Origin: Bacteroidota bacterium
Lineage (GTDB): Bacteria > Bacteroidota > Bacteroidia > Bacteroidales > Lentimicrobiaceae
Length of the DNA stretch: 64,000 bases
Assembly: GCA_009773455.1 (NCBI GenBank)
Contig: WSXU01000008.1
Location: forward strand, 124,001 to 188,000
Direction of reading: 5' to 3'
The notes beneath the pieces were generated by a model. It saw only the letters and a program-made list of their open reading frames with translations, was not told the DNA's origin and searched no databases. Numbering within the stretch: position 1 is the stretch's first letter; the number at the start of each line of letters is the position of its first letter. Shown one piece after another: positions 17,912-27,464 of the stretch. Position numbers and translations under genes: made by a program.

Positions 17912-18366
17912 AATTCAATCAATAACTATTCTTAGATTAATCCAATACATTTACCATTGAAACCAGGGCAATAAAACTACCCGGTTTCAGTGGTTTTTAT
18001 TTTTATCTAATCATAAATATGGCTTAAAGTTATCGTTATGAGATATTTACCGCTTTTATATCTGTGTTTTTTGTTGTTGTCAGTATACTCCTTCAAATTG
18101 TCAGCCCAGGGAAGTCCTTTTCGGACATTTGAAAAAGAAATGATCTGACCCATTTCTTCCCCAAAATACTATTCCCGGAACTGTTATATATAAATATGCT
18201 GATTATTTTTTCAATTTGAATAAGGGTAAACTGATTTATAATTGTCTATTATATTGACTACGCATTATCCGGCTATATTTTCACGTCTGAAGTTGACTAA
18301 TCTTTTTGAATACGGGCATTTTATCTGGTATCAACACAGATATTTCTAAAACATAAACCTTCGGCC
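17912..18366. other. Long gap after pheS, AT-rich, probably degenerate
   Basis: 455 bases between pheS and a frameshifted beta-barrel gene. The only coding trace I see is a 36-codon reading frame with a signal peptide (listed separately). The rest is AT-rich with no RNA gene, clear promoter box or strong terminator. Confidence 0.5.
18038..18148 (+). CDS. 36-residue signal-peptide ORF, possible remnant
   Basis: MRYLPLLYLCFLLLSVYSF continues to KLSAQ, which is a good signal peptide with a cleavage site, then only 13 residues before the stop. Such an ORF is probably the broken start of a secreted protein, since no in-frame or shifted continuation follows. A genuine secreted micro-peptide cannot be excluded. 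Confidence 0.3.
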   Translation: MRYLPLLYLCFLLLSVYSFKLSAQGSPFRTFEKEMI

Positions 18367-18982
18367 ATGAAAATAAGATACGTTGCAATCTTACTCATCT
18401 TAGTAATTCCGGCATTGATTTCTGAATCAATAGCCCAGGAAGTTTCAAAATCCAAACCGGTTTTCGGGGTTCGCTATAGTACTGGCTTTACCACTCAGGT
18501 AAAGGAAAATCAAAACTATAGGGTAATACACCTTATGCCAGTATTTACTGTCGATTTTAAGAATAACTGTTTTTACCTTGGCCCGGAGTATGCTTACTTT
18601 ATTGCGCCAGAGCCTTCAGGTTCTATTCTTTATAATAATAACGGATGGGGCTTGAATTTCGGGTACAGACTTAATTCCAATGAATTTGCCGGTAATCTTA
18701 GAATATTTGGTCAATTTAACTACTCAATCTATCAGGTCCGGAGCACATTCTTTTGGACACATGGGAATGAATAGTTTTGATAAAAAACTAAGATTCACTG
18801 AGCATAATTTAGCCATTGGTATTAATTTCAGAATGAGCCGGAGTTTACATTTATTTTCAGGTTTCGGGACAAGTCTGATAGGTTCAATAGGGGATAATAG
18901 TGCTTATCTTGATATGGAGCCATTTGTTCCGACAGTTTTTCTTGGGATTGATTATAAATTAGGGTTATCGGGAGAAAAATAA
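18367..18982 (+). pseudogene. Outer-membrane beta-barrel protein, frameshifted
   Basis: Two reading frames together make one plausible protein of about 200 residues. Frame one (18367-18774) begins MKIRYVAILLILVIPALIS, a signal peptide, and runs as alternating strands to STFFWTHGNE before a stop. The frame shifted by one base carries on in the same style (KLRFTEHNLAIGINFRMSRS ... PFVPTVFLGIDYKLGL) to 18982. The junction lies around 18755-18775, in GGAATGAATAG. The amphipathic strand pattern and aromatic-rich ends suggest a small outer-membrane porin-like barrel. Either a pseudogene or a one-base sequence error. Function unknown; upstream DNA also looks decayed. Confidence 0.65.
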
Positions 18983-19018
18983 TCCTAACTTTCGGCACTA
19001 CAATGAACTAAGGCCGGA

Positions 19019-20551
19019 ATGATAATTAAATTCACTTTTTTAAAATCATCCGATTACCTTTCTGATAAAAGGATCAGGCTGGTTTTATGGCTGTTGATGG
19101 CTTTGCTTTTCCTGGCCCATCTCACCTTTCTGAATGCCGACCCCGACAGCCTGCTCAGCCTGAATACCCGCGGTGCCTGGACCGACGAAGGTTTGTACAC
19201 CGCCCAGTTGCGCGACTTTATCAACCACGGTAGTTTCGATCTGTACAACAACAACGGCTTTATCATTACACCGGTGTTGCAGATTATCCTTTCCCCGTTT
19301 TATTACATTTTCGGCACGGATATTATCGTGGGAAGGGCTGTCGCACTGCTGTTTACAATTGGAGTCCTGTTTGTTTTATCTACAAGCAACCAATTAAGGT
19401 TACCGGCGCTTTTTTACCTGTTAATGGTCGCCCTGCAGTTTCATTATTTTCAGTTCTGTCACTACTCGATGGGCGAAATCTTTGCCATCAACATGTTACT
19501 GCTTTCGCTATTTGCCCTGGTAAAGTTTGAAGTGTACTACAATCACGCTAAAAAGCTGAGATGGTTGCTGCTCGCGGTCTTTTTCAGTTTCCTGGCCTAT
19601 GGGCTAAAGGTCCAGTTTGCTTATGTTGTTGTGCTGGTGCCTGCTGCCATAATGATCAAGGCCTGGTCTGTTCCCCGGAAGTTTAAAAATATCCGTAAAG
19701 AATACTACAAATCCTTTTGGATATCGGTACTTTTCACTTTTACACTTGCATTGGTTTACCTGTTGGCCTGGTACCTTCCAAACCGGGATTTCTATGACTA
19801 CATTATGAATTATGAAACCAGTGAACGGTTTAAAAGCTCCTTTTCAGGATTAATCGAAGTTTACAGATTTAATTTCAGGCATATCATCTGGGTGCCGGAG
19901 TTGTGGCCGTTGCTGTTAATTGCTTTACTCGCACCGTTCGGATTAACCGTGGCTCAATTCACCAAATTCAGGAAAGGGTCAATCCCTCTTGCCCTGATAT
20001 TTGGGTTGATCTGGATGCTGGTGGAGCAACATAAAATTGCCATGATTTATCTCCCGACCCGCTATTTTCTCAGCCTGATTGCCGCAGCCGGTATCGTGGC
20101 ATCACTTTCACTTGGGTTACTGGTAAAGCATCATGTCTCAGCGATTAAATTAATCCTCCCGGTTGTTTTCGTCATGGCATTCCTGAACCTGACCTTTATC
20201 TATGAAACCTGGAAGCGGCGCACCTACGATATTCAGGCCGTTCAAACATATTTTGAGAAATCATCCCTTGATAAAAACCGCCCGGTACTGGGTATCTGGG
20301 CCTATACCCTGGCTGCAGATTCAAAAACTCCGACGATAGGGATCCGCCACAATTATCTGAACGATAAGGATCCCATCCGGACTTACAATCCACAACTGGT
20401 GATCACAGAATTCAATCAGGCAGAAAGCGACAGTGCCTGGGCCGGGCAGGGCATTGATCTTGCAGCTGTTTCAGACTCAGTAAGACGGTTTAAAGTATGG
20501 CGTTACGATCTTGATTTTTACTGGATAAAGCCGGATATAAATAAACCATAA
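19019..20551 (+). CDS. GT-C family membrane glycosyltransferase (GT39/ArnT-like)
   Basis: 510 residues with about ten membrane segments and the GT-C fold. The first periplasmic loop contains the acidic pair in RGAWTDEGLYTAQLRDF (about 51-67), the expected catalytic position in PMT/ArnT-type enzymes that use polyprenyl-phosphate sugars. It should transfer a sugar to a lipid, glycan or protein on the periplasmic side. Neighbours give no hint of the acceptor: the gene before is a broken beta-barrel and the one after points the other way. Family certain, substrate unknown. Confidence 0.85.
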   Translation: MIIKFTFLKSSDYLSDKRIRLVLWLLMALLFLAHLTFLNADPDSLLSLNTRGAWTDEGLYTAQLRDFINHGSFDLYNNNGFIITPVLQIILSPFYYIFGTDIIVGRAVALLFTIGVLFVLSTSNQLRLPALFYLLMVALQFHYFQFCHYSMGEIFAINMLLLSLFALVKFEVYYNHAKKLRWLLLAVFFSFLAYGLKVQFAYVVVLVPAAIMIKAWSVPRKFKNIRKEYYKSFWISVLFTFTLALVYLLAWYLPNRDFYDYIMNYETSERFKSSFSGLIEVYRFNFRHIIWVPELWPLLLIALLAPFGLTVAQFTKFRKGSIPLALIFGLIWMLVEQHKIAMIYLPTRYFLSLIAAAGIVASLSLGLLVKHHVSAIKLILPVVFVMAFLNLTFIYETWKRRTYDIQAVQTYFEKSSLDKNRPVLGIWAYTLAADSKTPTIGIRHNYLNDKDPIRTYNPQLVITEFNQAESDSAWAGQGIDLAAVSDSVRRFKVWRYDLDFYWIKPDINKP

Positions 20552-20553
20552 CA

Positions 20554-20610
20554 GGCACAATAGAACACATATACATATTTATGTGAACACCTATTGTGAT
20601 CTAATGTGCC
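20554..20610. repeat. Nested inverted repeat / hairpin after the glycosyltransferase gene
   Basis: Three pairs of perfect arms nest around one centre: GGCAC/GTGCC (20554/20606), CACAATAG/CTATTGTG (20556/20591) and CACAT/ATGTG (20566/20581). The RNA could fold into a long interrupted hairpin. It is not followed by a T-run, so it is a weak terminator candidate at best; a mobile-element scar is also possible. Confidence 0.45.
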
Positions 20611-20764
20611 TAATGTGGTTAGGGAATAAGGTGTAATCTAATTGCGATATTATAAAATTTGAATTGCATTTACATAACTCGCTAAATATTTTTAAACGGC
20701 TGTTTATCAGGTTATTGGCGAACCATTATTAATTTATAAATTATTGTATATCAACACATTACCT

Positions 20765-20779
20765 CCTGCTTATCGCAGG
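20765..20779. repeat. Short palindrome CCTGC-N5-GCAGG
   Basis: CCTGCTTATCGCAGG followed by CAGG, in an intergenic gap. It resembles short GC-rich dispersed palindromes of Bacteroidota genomes; only one copy is in the window. Confidence 0.25.
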
Positions 20780-20792
20780 CAGGGTTTACGCG

Positions 20793-20827
20793 ATTCTTAA
20801 AATTAGCAGACTATAGATTTTAAGAAT
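20793..20827 (-). terminator. Possible weak terminator of the membrane methyltransferase gene
   Basis: Perfect 11-base arms ATTCTTAAAAT and ATTTTAAGAAT with a 13-base loop, abutting the stop codon of the minus-strand gene. The stem is AT-only and no T-run follows, so termination is uncertain. Confidence 0.3.
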
Positions 20828-21291
20828 TACCAGAAAAACGGAATGAGCTTTTTCGAAGTCTTTGTATAGTCCAGGTAAGCAGGAAATGCCTGTTTCAGAT
20901 ATTGTTCCTCAATGTGAAGTTTTACAATCAGTACAATCGTCAGGCCCAGAACAAATCCCAGCCTGTAGTAGCTGAAGTGTCCGAGAACCATAGGCCAGCA
21001 GGTGATCAGGATTGCGGTGTACATGGGATGACGGACCAGCCGGTAAGGCCCGTGTGCGATAAGTTTTCCGTTGGGTTTCACATGTGGTGAAATATTGAAA
21101 TTGCCAAGCCGGATGGTTTGAATGGCATATAAACCCAGCCCGACACCTGCCAGTATAAAAAGAATCACCCAGGGTTTTAATTGAGTGAGCGGACTGGTGA
21201 TAACTATCAACCCGATAAACAAAAACTGAAACATAACAAGGAGCCAGGCCAGATAGGATTTACGCCGCCCCATGCGGGTTGTATTAAACAT
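20827..21291 (-). CDS. Membrane methyltransferase, isoprenylcysteine/PEMT-like family
   Basis: 154 residues, four or five membrane segments. The C-terminal part holds HGPYRLVRHPMYTAILI, the S-adenosylmethionine-binding RHPxY signature of ICMT/NnrU/phospholipid methyltransferase-type proteins, and EEQYLKQAFPAYLDY with the conserved acidic EE. The substrate in bacteria is generally unknown; candidates are lipids or quinone-like compounds. Stands alone between a plus-strand glycosyltransferase and the RND operon. Confidence 0.85.
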   Translation of the reverse strand: MFNTTRMGRRKSYLAWLLVMFQFLFIGLIVITSPLTQLKPWVILFILAGVGLGLYAIQTIRLGNFNISPHVKPNGKLIAHGPYRLVRHPMYTAILITCWPMVLGHFSYYRLGFVLGLTIVLIVKLHIEEQYLKQAFPAYLDYTKTSKKLIPFFW

Positions 21292-21412
21292 GGTGGTTGA
21301 TTTTAATGCAATCTTTTCCCGTCAAAGATATCTATAACAATTGAACAGGCCTGTGGGTTAAACGAGACGGTAAAATTCAACAACAACCAATTTCACTTCA
21401 AAATTACAAGTA

Positions 21413-21447
21413 AAAAGGGTGACCGGAAAATTGCAGGCCACCCTTTT
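21413..21447 (-). terminator. Intrinsic terminator of the RND efflux operon
   Basis: Arms AAAAGGGTGACC and GGCCACCCTTTT (one mismatch) with an 11-base loop, 20 bases past the stop of the RND pump gene; on the minus strand it ends in TTTTTACTTG. Confidence 0.8.
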
Positions 21448-21466
21448 CGTAAAACTCATTCACTTT

Positions 21467-24400
21467 TTATCTGGAAATACGGGCAAGTTTATTGGATTTC
21501 CTACGCTGTAGCCTGATTTTAAATTCATAAACCATAAGATACAATGCAGGTACAAGAACGAGGGTCAGGAATGTCGCGAAACTCAGACCGAATATAATTG
21601 ACCATGCCAGAGGGCCCCAGAACATGACATTATCACCACCAATATGAATCTGCGGATTAAGCTGGGTAAACATGGTTTCGAAATTCAGATTGAATCCTAT
21701 GGCCAGGGGCACAAGACCGAGAATTGTCGCAGTCGCGGTAAGGATAACCGGTGTGATACGGGTTAATCCGGCCTGTATGATCGCAGCGCGGGTTTTCATA
21801 CCACGCTCCTTCAGTGTATCGATAAATTCAACAATTAGAATACCATTCCTGACAACAATTCCGCCAAGGGCAACAATACCCAGACCTGTCATGATGATGG
21901 AAATCGACATGTTGAATATGACTATTCCTAACAGAACACCGATGATACTGAAGATTACTTCACTCAGGATAATGATGGTTTTGCTCACAGAATTAAACTG
22001 TGTGATCAGGATGAAGAAAATCAATCCCAGCGCGATCATCATGGCCATCCCAAGGAAACTGGATGTTTCGGCCTGATCAACCTGTTCTCCGGTGAGTTTA
22101 ATCAGAACACCTTCGCTTACCGGAAAATCGGCTGCAAGTTTCTCAATCTGGGGTACAATCTCGTTCGCAGTATACCCTGTCAACACATCACTTGAAATTG
22201 TAATAATCCGTTTGAGATCCTGCCTTTTTATACCCCCATAGGTGTCGGAATAATCGATTGAAGCTACAGCCGACAAAGGAATCTGCCTCAGCAGGCCTGA
22301 GTTCATATCACGATAGGTAATTTTCAGGTTAATCAGGTTATTGATGTTCTCACGGGTTGCCTCCGAATAACGCAACTGGATCGGATATTCATCTTCATCC
22401 ACCTTATATTTGGAAATTTCCTTACCAAGTACCGATGTGCGTAGTTCTCCGGCTATCTGCCCGGTACTCAGACCATATTGATTGGCCCTTTCCCTATCTA
22501 TGTTGATGGCAATTTCAGGCTTATTATCCTGGAAATCGCTTTTCAATTCCTCAATACCAGGAATCTGCAATGAATCAAGATAATTGTGGAATGCTGCGGC
22601 ATCATGAATCAGGTTGCCCAGGTTTTCACCGGTAATTTCAATGTTGATCGGTTTGCCTGTAGGTGGTCCTGCACGGTTTTTCTGGGCTGATATTTCAACA
22701 CCGGGAATTCCCTTAACCTCATCCCTGATCTGATCCAGATAGTCGTTGGTGTTTACACCGTTGCGGTATTTATACTCAACGAAGTTGACGGTAACTTTTC
22801 CTTTTTCAGAACTCAGGTTACGGGCGAAATCCATGTCATCTCCCGCTCCGAGTGCGACATTGGTAATCACTGATTCAACCACCGGATTATTCTCTCCCAG
22901 CAGAGCCAGAACCCTTCCTTCAACTATTCTTGTAACAGAATCAGTTACACGTTGATCGGTTCCGATCGGCATTTTTACCATAACATTGATGCTGTTAGGC
23001 ATATTCTCCGGGAAGAAAAGCACCTTCGGAGAACGGATTCCAACCAGTACGATGGTAACAAAAAATAATCCGATTACTATAAGCAACAGGTACAAAGGAT
23101 TTCGTCCGATAAGCACAAAGCGCAACTGACGTTCATACAGGCCCATGAGAAATGGCCATCCTTTTTCCTGCCACCATTTGATGTATGGATTGAGTATTGT
23201 ATGGAAGAAAAGAATTAAGGCAGCAACAAACACCATGAAATTACCGATTCCGAATGCGGCTTCGCTTTTGCTTACTGCGTAATAAGCATAGCTGATCAGT
23301 GCAAGCATAATTACTATGATCATCTCAATAGCAATCTTTTTCTTCATTTTCTGTTTATCAGGCGCATCAAACTCATGTTTCATAAAGGATATTGCAAACA
23401 CAGGATTGATGATGTATGCAACAAACAACGAGGCAAACAGCGTAAGAATAAGTGTTACAGGAATATAGAACATAAATTCACCTACGATCCCCGGCCAGAA
23501 GGCCAATGGAAAGAATGGAGCCAGAGTCGTAAGGGTGCCGGATAAAATGGGTAGGAAAACCTCACCTGCGGCTCTCTTCGCCGCTAATATTATATTCGGC
23601 TCATGCTGATGCGTTCGATGGATGTTCTCAATTACAACGATGGCATCATCCACCACAATTCCCAGCGCAAAAATGAAACCGAACATTACAATCATGTTCA
23701 TCGAAAAGCCCATAGCCGGCATCGCCATAAATGCTACAAACATTGACAGGGGAACTGCCAGAGCAACAAAGAAGGCATTGGTGAACCCCATAAAGAACAT
23801 CAGCACGATGGTAACCAGGATGAATCCGAAAATGATTGTATTGTTGAGTTCTTCCAGGGTATTTCTGGTATAGCGCGATTGCTCTCCCGATTTTGTGATA
23901 GTAACATCAGCCGGAAACTCCTTGTTAATCAACTCATTATCAAGTATGCTCTTGATTTTATCAGAGGCATCAAGCAGATTTTGACCGCTTTTCTTAACAA
24001 CATTTAATGTAATTACATTCTTTCCGTTCAGACGTGAGAAACTCTCCTGTTCCTTGTAGGTGTCTTTGACTTCAGCGACATCCTTAAGATATACAATGGC
24101 ACCACTGGAAGAATGAATGATGATGTTCCGGATTACATCCATGTTATCAAACTGACCCTGTACCCTGATGGAACGCTTCATCCCGTTGTTGGTGATGTTG
24201 CCGGCGGATATGGTCATGTTCTCCGAAGCAACAGCCCTTTCAATGTCGGTAAGTGTTACGCTGGCTGCCTGTGCTTTATAAAGGTCAACATTGATCTGTA
24301 TTTCCCTTTCCAGAGCTCCGACAATGTCCACCCTGGTAATCTCAGGAAGTGATTCAATTTTATCCTGGGCTATTTCAGCATATGCCTTAAGTTCATCAAG

Positions 24401-24877
24401 ATCATACTCTCCTGAAATCTGGATGAAAACAATCGGGATCTCGGAAAAATCAATGTCCGCGACAGTTGGATCCTGTAACAGGTTGTTGGGCAAATCTTTC
24501 TTGCTCTTATCCACCGCATCTTTCACCCGCTGCTTGGCTTCGGGTACTTCAACATCGGTGTTGAACTCTATGGCAATGGAAGAAAAATCCTGGAGTGAAT
24601 TACTCGTAATCTTTTTAACGCCATTAATCCCTTTCAGCTGTTTTTCAATGGGCCTGGTCACCAGATTTTCCATATCCTCAGGTGATGTTCCGGGATATAC
24701 CGTATTTACAAGAATTGTTGGAATAACTATTTCCGGAAATTGCTCTTTAGGAATGCTTCTGTAACTGGAGATTCCAAGAAAGGTAATGAAAATGGTAAGC
24801 ACATATATGCTTGTCTTGTTATCTATGGCCCAGCTGGTCGCAAAAAACTCCTTGATTTTGTTGGTTTTCATAATCAT
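21467..24877 (-). CDS. RND-family efflux transporter, inner-membrane pump (AcrB-like)
   Basis: 1136 residues with the RND layout: N-terminal membrane segment (KTSIYVLTIFITFLGISSYR), large porter/docking loops, two membrane bundles and proton-relay Asp pair in GIVVDDAIVVIENIHR. It exports drugs, detergents or other amphiphiles by proton antiport with the lipoprotein adaptor and the TolC-like channel encoded just upstream. Substrate not predictable; HAE-type features (FIFALGIVVDDA) fit better than the metal (CusA) type. An extra hydrophobic stretch near 505-560 is longer than in E. coli AcrB. Two ATGs two codons apart can start it. Last gene of a TetR-led operon. Confidence 0.93.
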   Translation of the reverse strand: MIMKTNKIKEFFATSWAIDNKTSIYVLTIFITFLGISSYRSIPKEQFPEIVIPTILVNTVYPGTSPEDMENLVTRPIEKQLKGINGVKKITSNSLQDFSSIAIEFNTDVEVPEAKQRVKDAVDKSKKDLPNNLLQDPTVADIDFSEIPIVFIQISGEYDLDELKAYAEIAQDKIESLPEITRVDIVGALEREIQINVDLYKAQAASVTLTDIERAVASENMTISAGNITNNGMKRSIRVQGQFDNMDVIRNIIIHSSSGAIVYLKDVAEVKDTYKEQESFSRLNGKNVITLNVVKKSGQNLLDASDKIKSILDNELINKEFPADVTITKSGEQSRYTRNTLEELNNTIIFGFILVTIVLMFFMGFTNAFFVALAVPLSMFVAFMAMPAMGFSMNMIVMFGFIFALGIVVDDAIVVIENIHRTHQHEPNIILAAKRAAGEVFLPILSGTLTTLAPFFPLAFWPGIVGEFMFYIPVTLILTLFASLFVAYIINPVFAISFMKHEFDAPDKQKMKKKIAIEMIIVIMLALISYAYYAVSKSEAAFGIGNFMVFVAALILFFHTILNPYIKWWQEKGWPFLMGLYERQLRFVLIGRNPLYLLLIVIGLFFVTIVLVGIRSPKVLFFPENMPNSINVMVKMPIGTDQRVTDSVTRIVEGRVLALLGENNPVVESVITNVALGAGDDMDFARNLSSEKGKVTVNFVEYKYRNGVNTNDYLDQIRDEVKGIPGVEISAQKNRAGPPTGKPINIEITGENLGNLIHDAAAFHNYLDSLQIPGIEELKSDFQDNKPEIAINIDRERANQYGLSTGQIAGELRTSVLGKEISKYKVDEDEYPIQLRYSEATRENINNLINLKITYRDMNSGLLRQIPLSAVASIDYSDTYGGIKRQDLKRIITISSDVLTGYTANEIVPQIEKLAADFPVSEGVLIKLTGEQVDQAETSSFLGMAMMIALGLIFFILITQFNSVSKTIIILSEVIFSIIGVLLGIVIFNMSISIIMTGLGIVALGGIVVRNGILIVEFIDTLKERGMKTRAAIIQAGLTRITPVILTATATILGLVPLAIGFNLNFETMFTQLNPQIHIGGDNVMFWGPLAWSIIFGLSFATFLTLVLVPALYLMVYEFKIRLQRRKSNKLARISR

Positions 24878-24905
24878 TTCTTATTTAATGGGAGTTGTCA
24901 GGGCT

Positions 24906-26033
24906 TTATTTAGAGATCTTAATAAGCTGACCATCAACTAGTCCGGCATATCCAGTGGTGATAACTTTATCTCCTTCGGCAATACCCTGCTTAATCTCTG
25001 CCATTCCGTTATAGGTGTTACCAATGGTTACGATCTGGCGCCTGGCAATAAGCTTCCCGTTTTCCTCCCTGGCTGTATAAATGTATTTTCCTGAGGTTGA
25101 CTCCTTTACCAGGGATACAGGGAGAACAATTGTAGACGGATTTGAATAATCGTTGATCTTCACAACAGTCATCATATTGGCCCTGTACTCAACCTTACTC
25201 GATCCAAGCCTGATTTCACTGAGGAAAGTCCGGTTTATCGGGTTGATGTATTTACTGGTAAAATGAATCTTACCTTCTATCTCCGTGTTGAAATCGGGGA
25301 ATGAAACGATCACTTTATTGCCTGTTTTCACTTTAGATGCATAGGATTCGGAAATTTCAGCAACAATTTTAACCGTAGAAAAATTAACAACCCTTACGGC
25401 TGGTTGCCCTGGAGAGGCCATTTGTCCAACTTTCAGATTCACCTCTTCCACGGTTCCGTTGATGGGTGATTTTATCTTCGACATCTCAAGCTGGTCGTTG
25501 AGTGTGGCCATATTTGCTTCCAGACTTTCCTTGTTGTTTTTTGCTGATAAATACTGAACCTCACTGCCAATCTGTTTATCCCACAGTGCTTTCTGCTTAT
25601 TATACAAATTGGTGGCAAAGGATAACTGTGTCCTGACGGTTTCTATCTGCTGTTTTAGCACACTGTTGTCAATCTGGGCCAAAGCCTGTCCCTTTCTGAC
25701 TGCATCGCCTTCTTTAACAAAAACCGAAGTGATAACTCCTGCCATCTGGGCCGAAACGGCAATATTATCTTCCCCGTCAACTTTGCCCTGAACTTCCAGA
25801 TAATGGTTAAATGCTTCCGCCCTGGCTACAGTAACAAGGACATCTGTCATTTTCATCTCGGTTGATTTACCGGTGAGTTTTAACTCATCTTCAATCGTCT
25901 TGATTTTGGCACTGATTTCATCCCTCTGTTTTTTAAGAGATGCGAGTTCGGCCTTTTTATCAACTGTGTTGCCGCAGGCGGCTGCTAAAATCACGAGCAC
26001 TGCGAAAACTAATGTTTTATTCATGGTTTTCAT
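24906..26033 (-). CDS. RND efflux periplasmic adaptor lipoprotein (MFP/AcrA-like)
   Basis: 375 residues with a lipoprotein signal (TLVFAVLVILAAAC, Cys20), then a short coiled coil with KKAELASLKKQRDEISAKIK, a biotinyl-lipoyl half motif (GVITSVFVKEGDAVRKGQAL), hairpin, second lipoyl half (GTVEEVNLKVGQMASPGQPA) and beta-barrel. It bridges the RND pump and the outer-membrane channel. Position between tolC-like and pump genes, 28 bases before the pump, fits a tripartite operon. Confidence 0.93.
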   Translation of the reverse strand: MKTMNKTLVFAVLVILAAACGNTVDKKAELASLKKQRDEISAKIKTIEDELKLTGKSTEMKMTDVLVTVARAEAFNHYLEVQGKVDGEDNIAVSAQMAGVITSVFVKEGDAVRKGQALAQIDNSVLKQQIETVRTQLSFATNLYNKQKALWDKQIGSEVQYLSAKNNKESLEANMATLNDQLEMSKIKSPINGTVEEVNLKVGQMASPGQPAVRVVNFSTVKIVAEISESYASKVKTGNKVIVSFPDFNTEIEGKIHFTSKYINPINRTFLSEIRLGSSKVEYRANMMTVVKINDYSNPSTIVLPVSLVKESTSGKYIYTAREENGKLIARRQIVTIGNTYNGMAEIKQGIAEGDKVITTGYAGLVDGQLIKISK

Positions 26034-26056
26034 CTATTTGGAATTTTATACTTTGG

Positions 26057-27460
26057 TTAATTGTTGTTGTTGAGTTTGTCAATTTTATTCTTCGCTTTAA
26101 TCAACGAATATATGGCAGTGTAGTAGTTTGACTGAGCCGTCAGATATTGATTCTGTGCATTGGTAAGATCCATGCTGGTCGAAAGTCCTTCTTTATATTT
26201 GATCAGCGTTTTCTCATAAATCCTGCTGGTCAGGTCGATGTTCTTTTTATTGTTCAGATAATTCTCATAGGCGGTAGCCAGATCATTTCTGGAAGTTTCA
26301 AACTCCAGTTTAAGTCCCTGTGCAGCATTTTCCTTTGCATTGGTGATCTTCTGAAGCTCAAGTTTTCGTTGTTGTACTTTTACAATCCGCTGACCACTGC
26401 TGAAAATCGGAATATTAAGTGAAAGTTGAAAAATGTCGGTCGGAGTAAAATCAAACGCCGGTTTATTCACCTTTTCTGTGTGTCGGTATACTGCTGCAAG
26501 GTTCGGCAGGAAAGTGCTTTTTTCACGTTTAAGATTCAGGTTACCGAGTTTTTCCTGGGTATTCAGGATCTGAAAATCAATGTTACGGCCCAAATCGAAA
26601 TTTGAAACTGAAACGCTTTCAAGATTATAACCGTCGGCCAAAGCTTCAAGATTGTCGGTCAGGTCAATTTCCGTCTCAAACGGCATTCCTATCTGAAATT
26701 TCAGCAGGTTTTTAGCAGTTCCAACCTGGCGATTCACCGAATTTACTGTATTTGTCAGATTAAGACTGTTCATTTCCAGCTGATCAACATCGGTATTTTC
26801 AATCATACCCTGTTTCAGCATTTCGCGCATCTCATCAAGGGTTATATTAAGATTTCCGAGCGACCTGGCCAGTTTTTCATGGGTCTGCTCCAGCATCAAT
26901 ACCAGACTATAAGTGTTGGCTACTGATTCTTTCAGATCGTTTAAAGTCTTTTGCTGATTCTGATCTGACATCTGGTAATATACCCTCGAAGCCTGAAGAC
27001 CTACCAGGTATTCACCACTGAAAACAAGCTGGGTAAGTGTAAAATCAAGTGTGGTATTATTCTTGACGCCCAATGGAATAGGAGCCGAAGGGTTAAATCC
27101 GAGATAAACATTCTGGTCCAGGATATCTCCGGCTGTAATCGGGGTTCCGGCCGGCAAATCTGTTGTCAGAAACGTTGATCCACCAAGACTGAGTTCAGGA
27201 ACTTTAAACAAATGCTGGTAATTGGCCTGGGCGCTCAATTGCGGAAGCCCGATGGCTGTGGTTTCCCATATTTTCTTTTTTGCGAGTTCCAGATCGATGG
27301 CAGAGTTTTTGGCACCAATACTGTTTTGAACAGCGTATTCCTGTGCCTGTTTCAAACTGAGAGAACCGGTTTGTGTTTTGTTCTCCTGTGCGTAGAGCGT
27401 AACCTGTATAAAAAGTAACAGGAGCAGGATTGATAAAGCTTTTTTCAGTGTTAATTTCAT
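26057..27460 (-). CDS. TolC-like outer-membrane efflux channel
   Basis: About 467 residues: signal peptide (KKALSILLLLLFIQVTLYAQ) then two outer-membrane-efflux repeats with the helical-hairpin pattern (LSLKQAQEYAVQNSIGAKNS ... QPLKYKEGL type). The N-terminal extension up to 27526 would overlap the tetR gene, so the ATG ending at 27460, four bases after the tetR stop, is the sensible start. It forms the exit duct for the RND pump and the adaptor in the same operon. Confidence 0.92.
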   Translation of the reverse strand: MKLTLKKALSILLLLLFIQVTLYAQENKTQTGSLSLKQAQEYAVQNSIGAKNSAIDLELAKKKIWETTAIGLPQLSAQANYQHLFKVPELSLGGSTFLTTDLPAGTPITAGDILDQNVYLGFNPSAPIPLGVKNNTTLDFTLTQLVFSGEYLVGLQASRVYYQMSDQNQQKTLNDLKESVANTYSLVLMLEQTHEKLARSLGNLNITLDEMREMLKQGMIENTDVDQLEMNSLNLTNTVNSVNRQVGTAKNLLKFQIGMPFETEIDLTDNLEALADGYNLESVSVSNFDLGRNIDFQILNTQEKLGNLNLKREKSTFLPNLAAVYRHTEKVNKPAFDFTPTDIFQLSLNIPIFSSGQRIVKVQQRKLELQKITNAKENAAQGLKLEFETSRNDLATAYENYLNNKKNIDLTSRIYEKTLIKYKEGLSTSMDLTNAQNQYLTAQSNYYTAIYSLIKAKNKIDKLNNNN

Positions 27461-27464
27461 GGGT

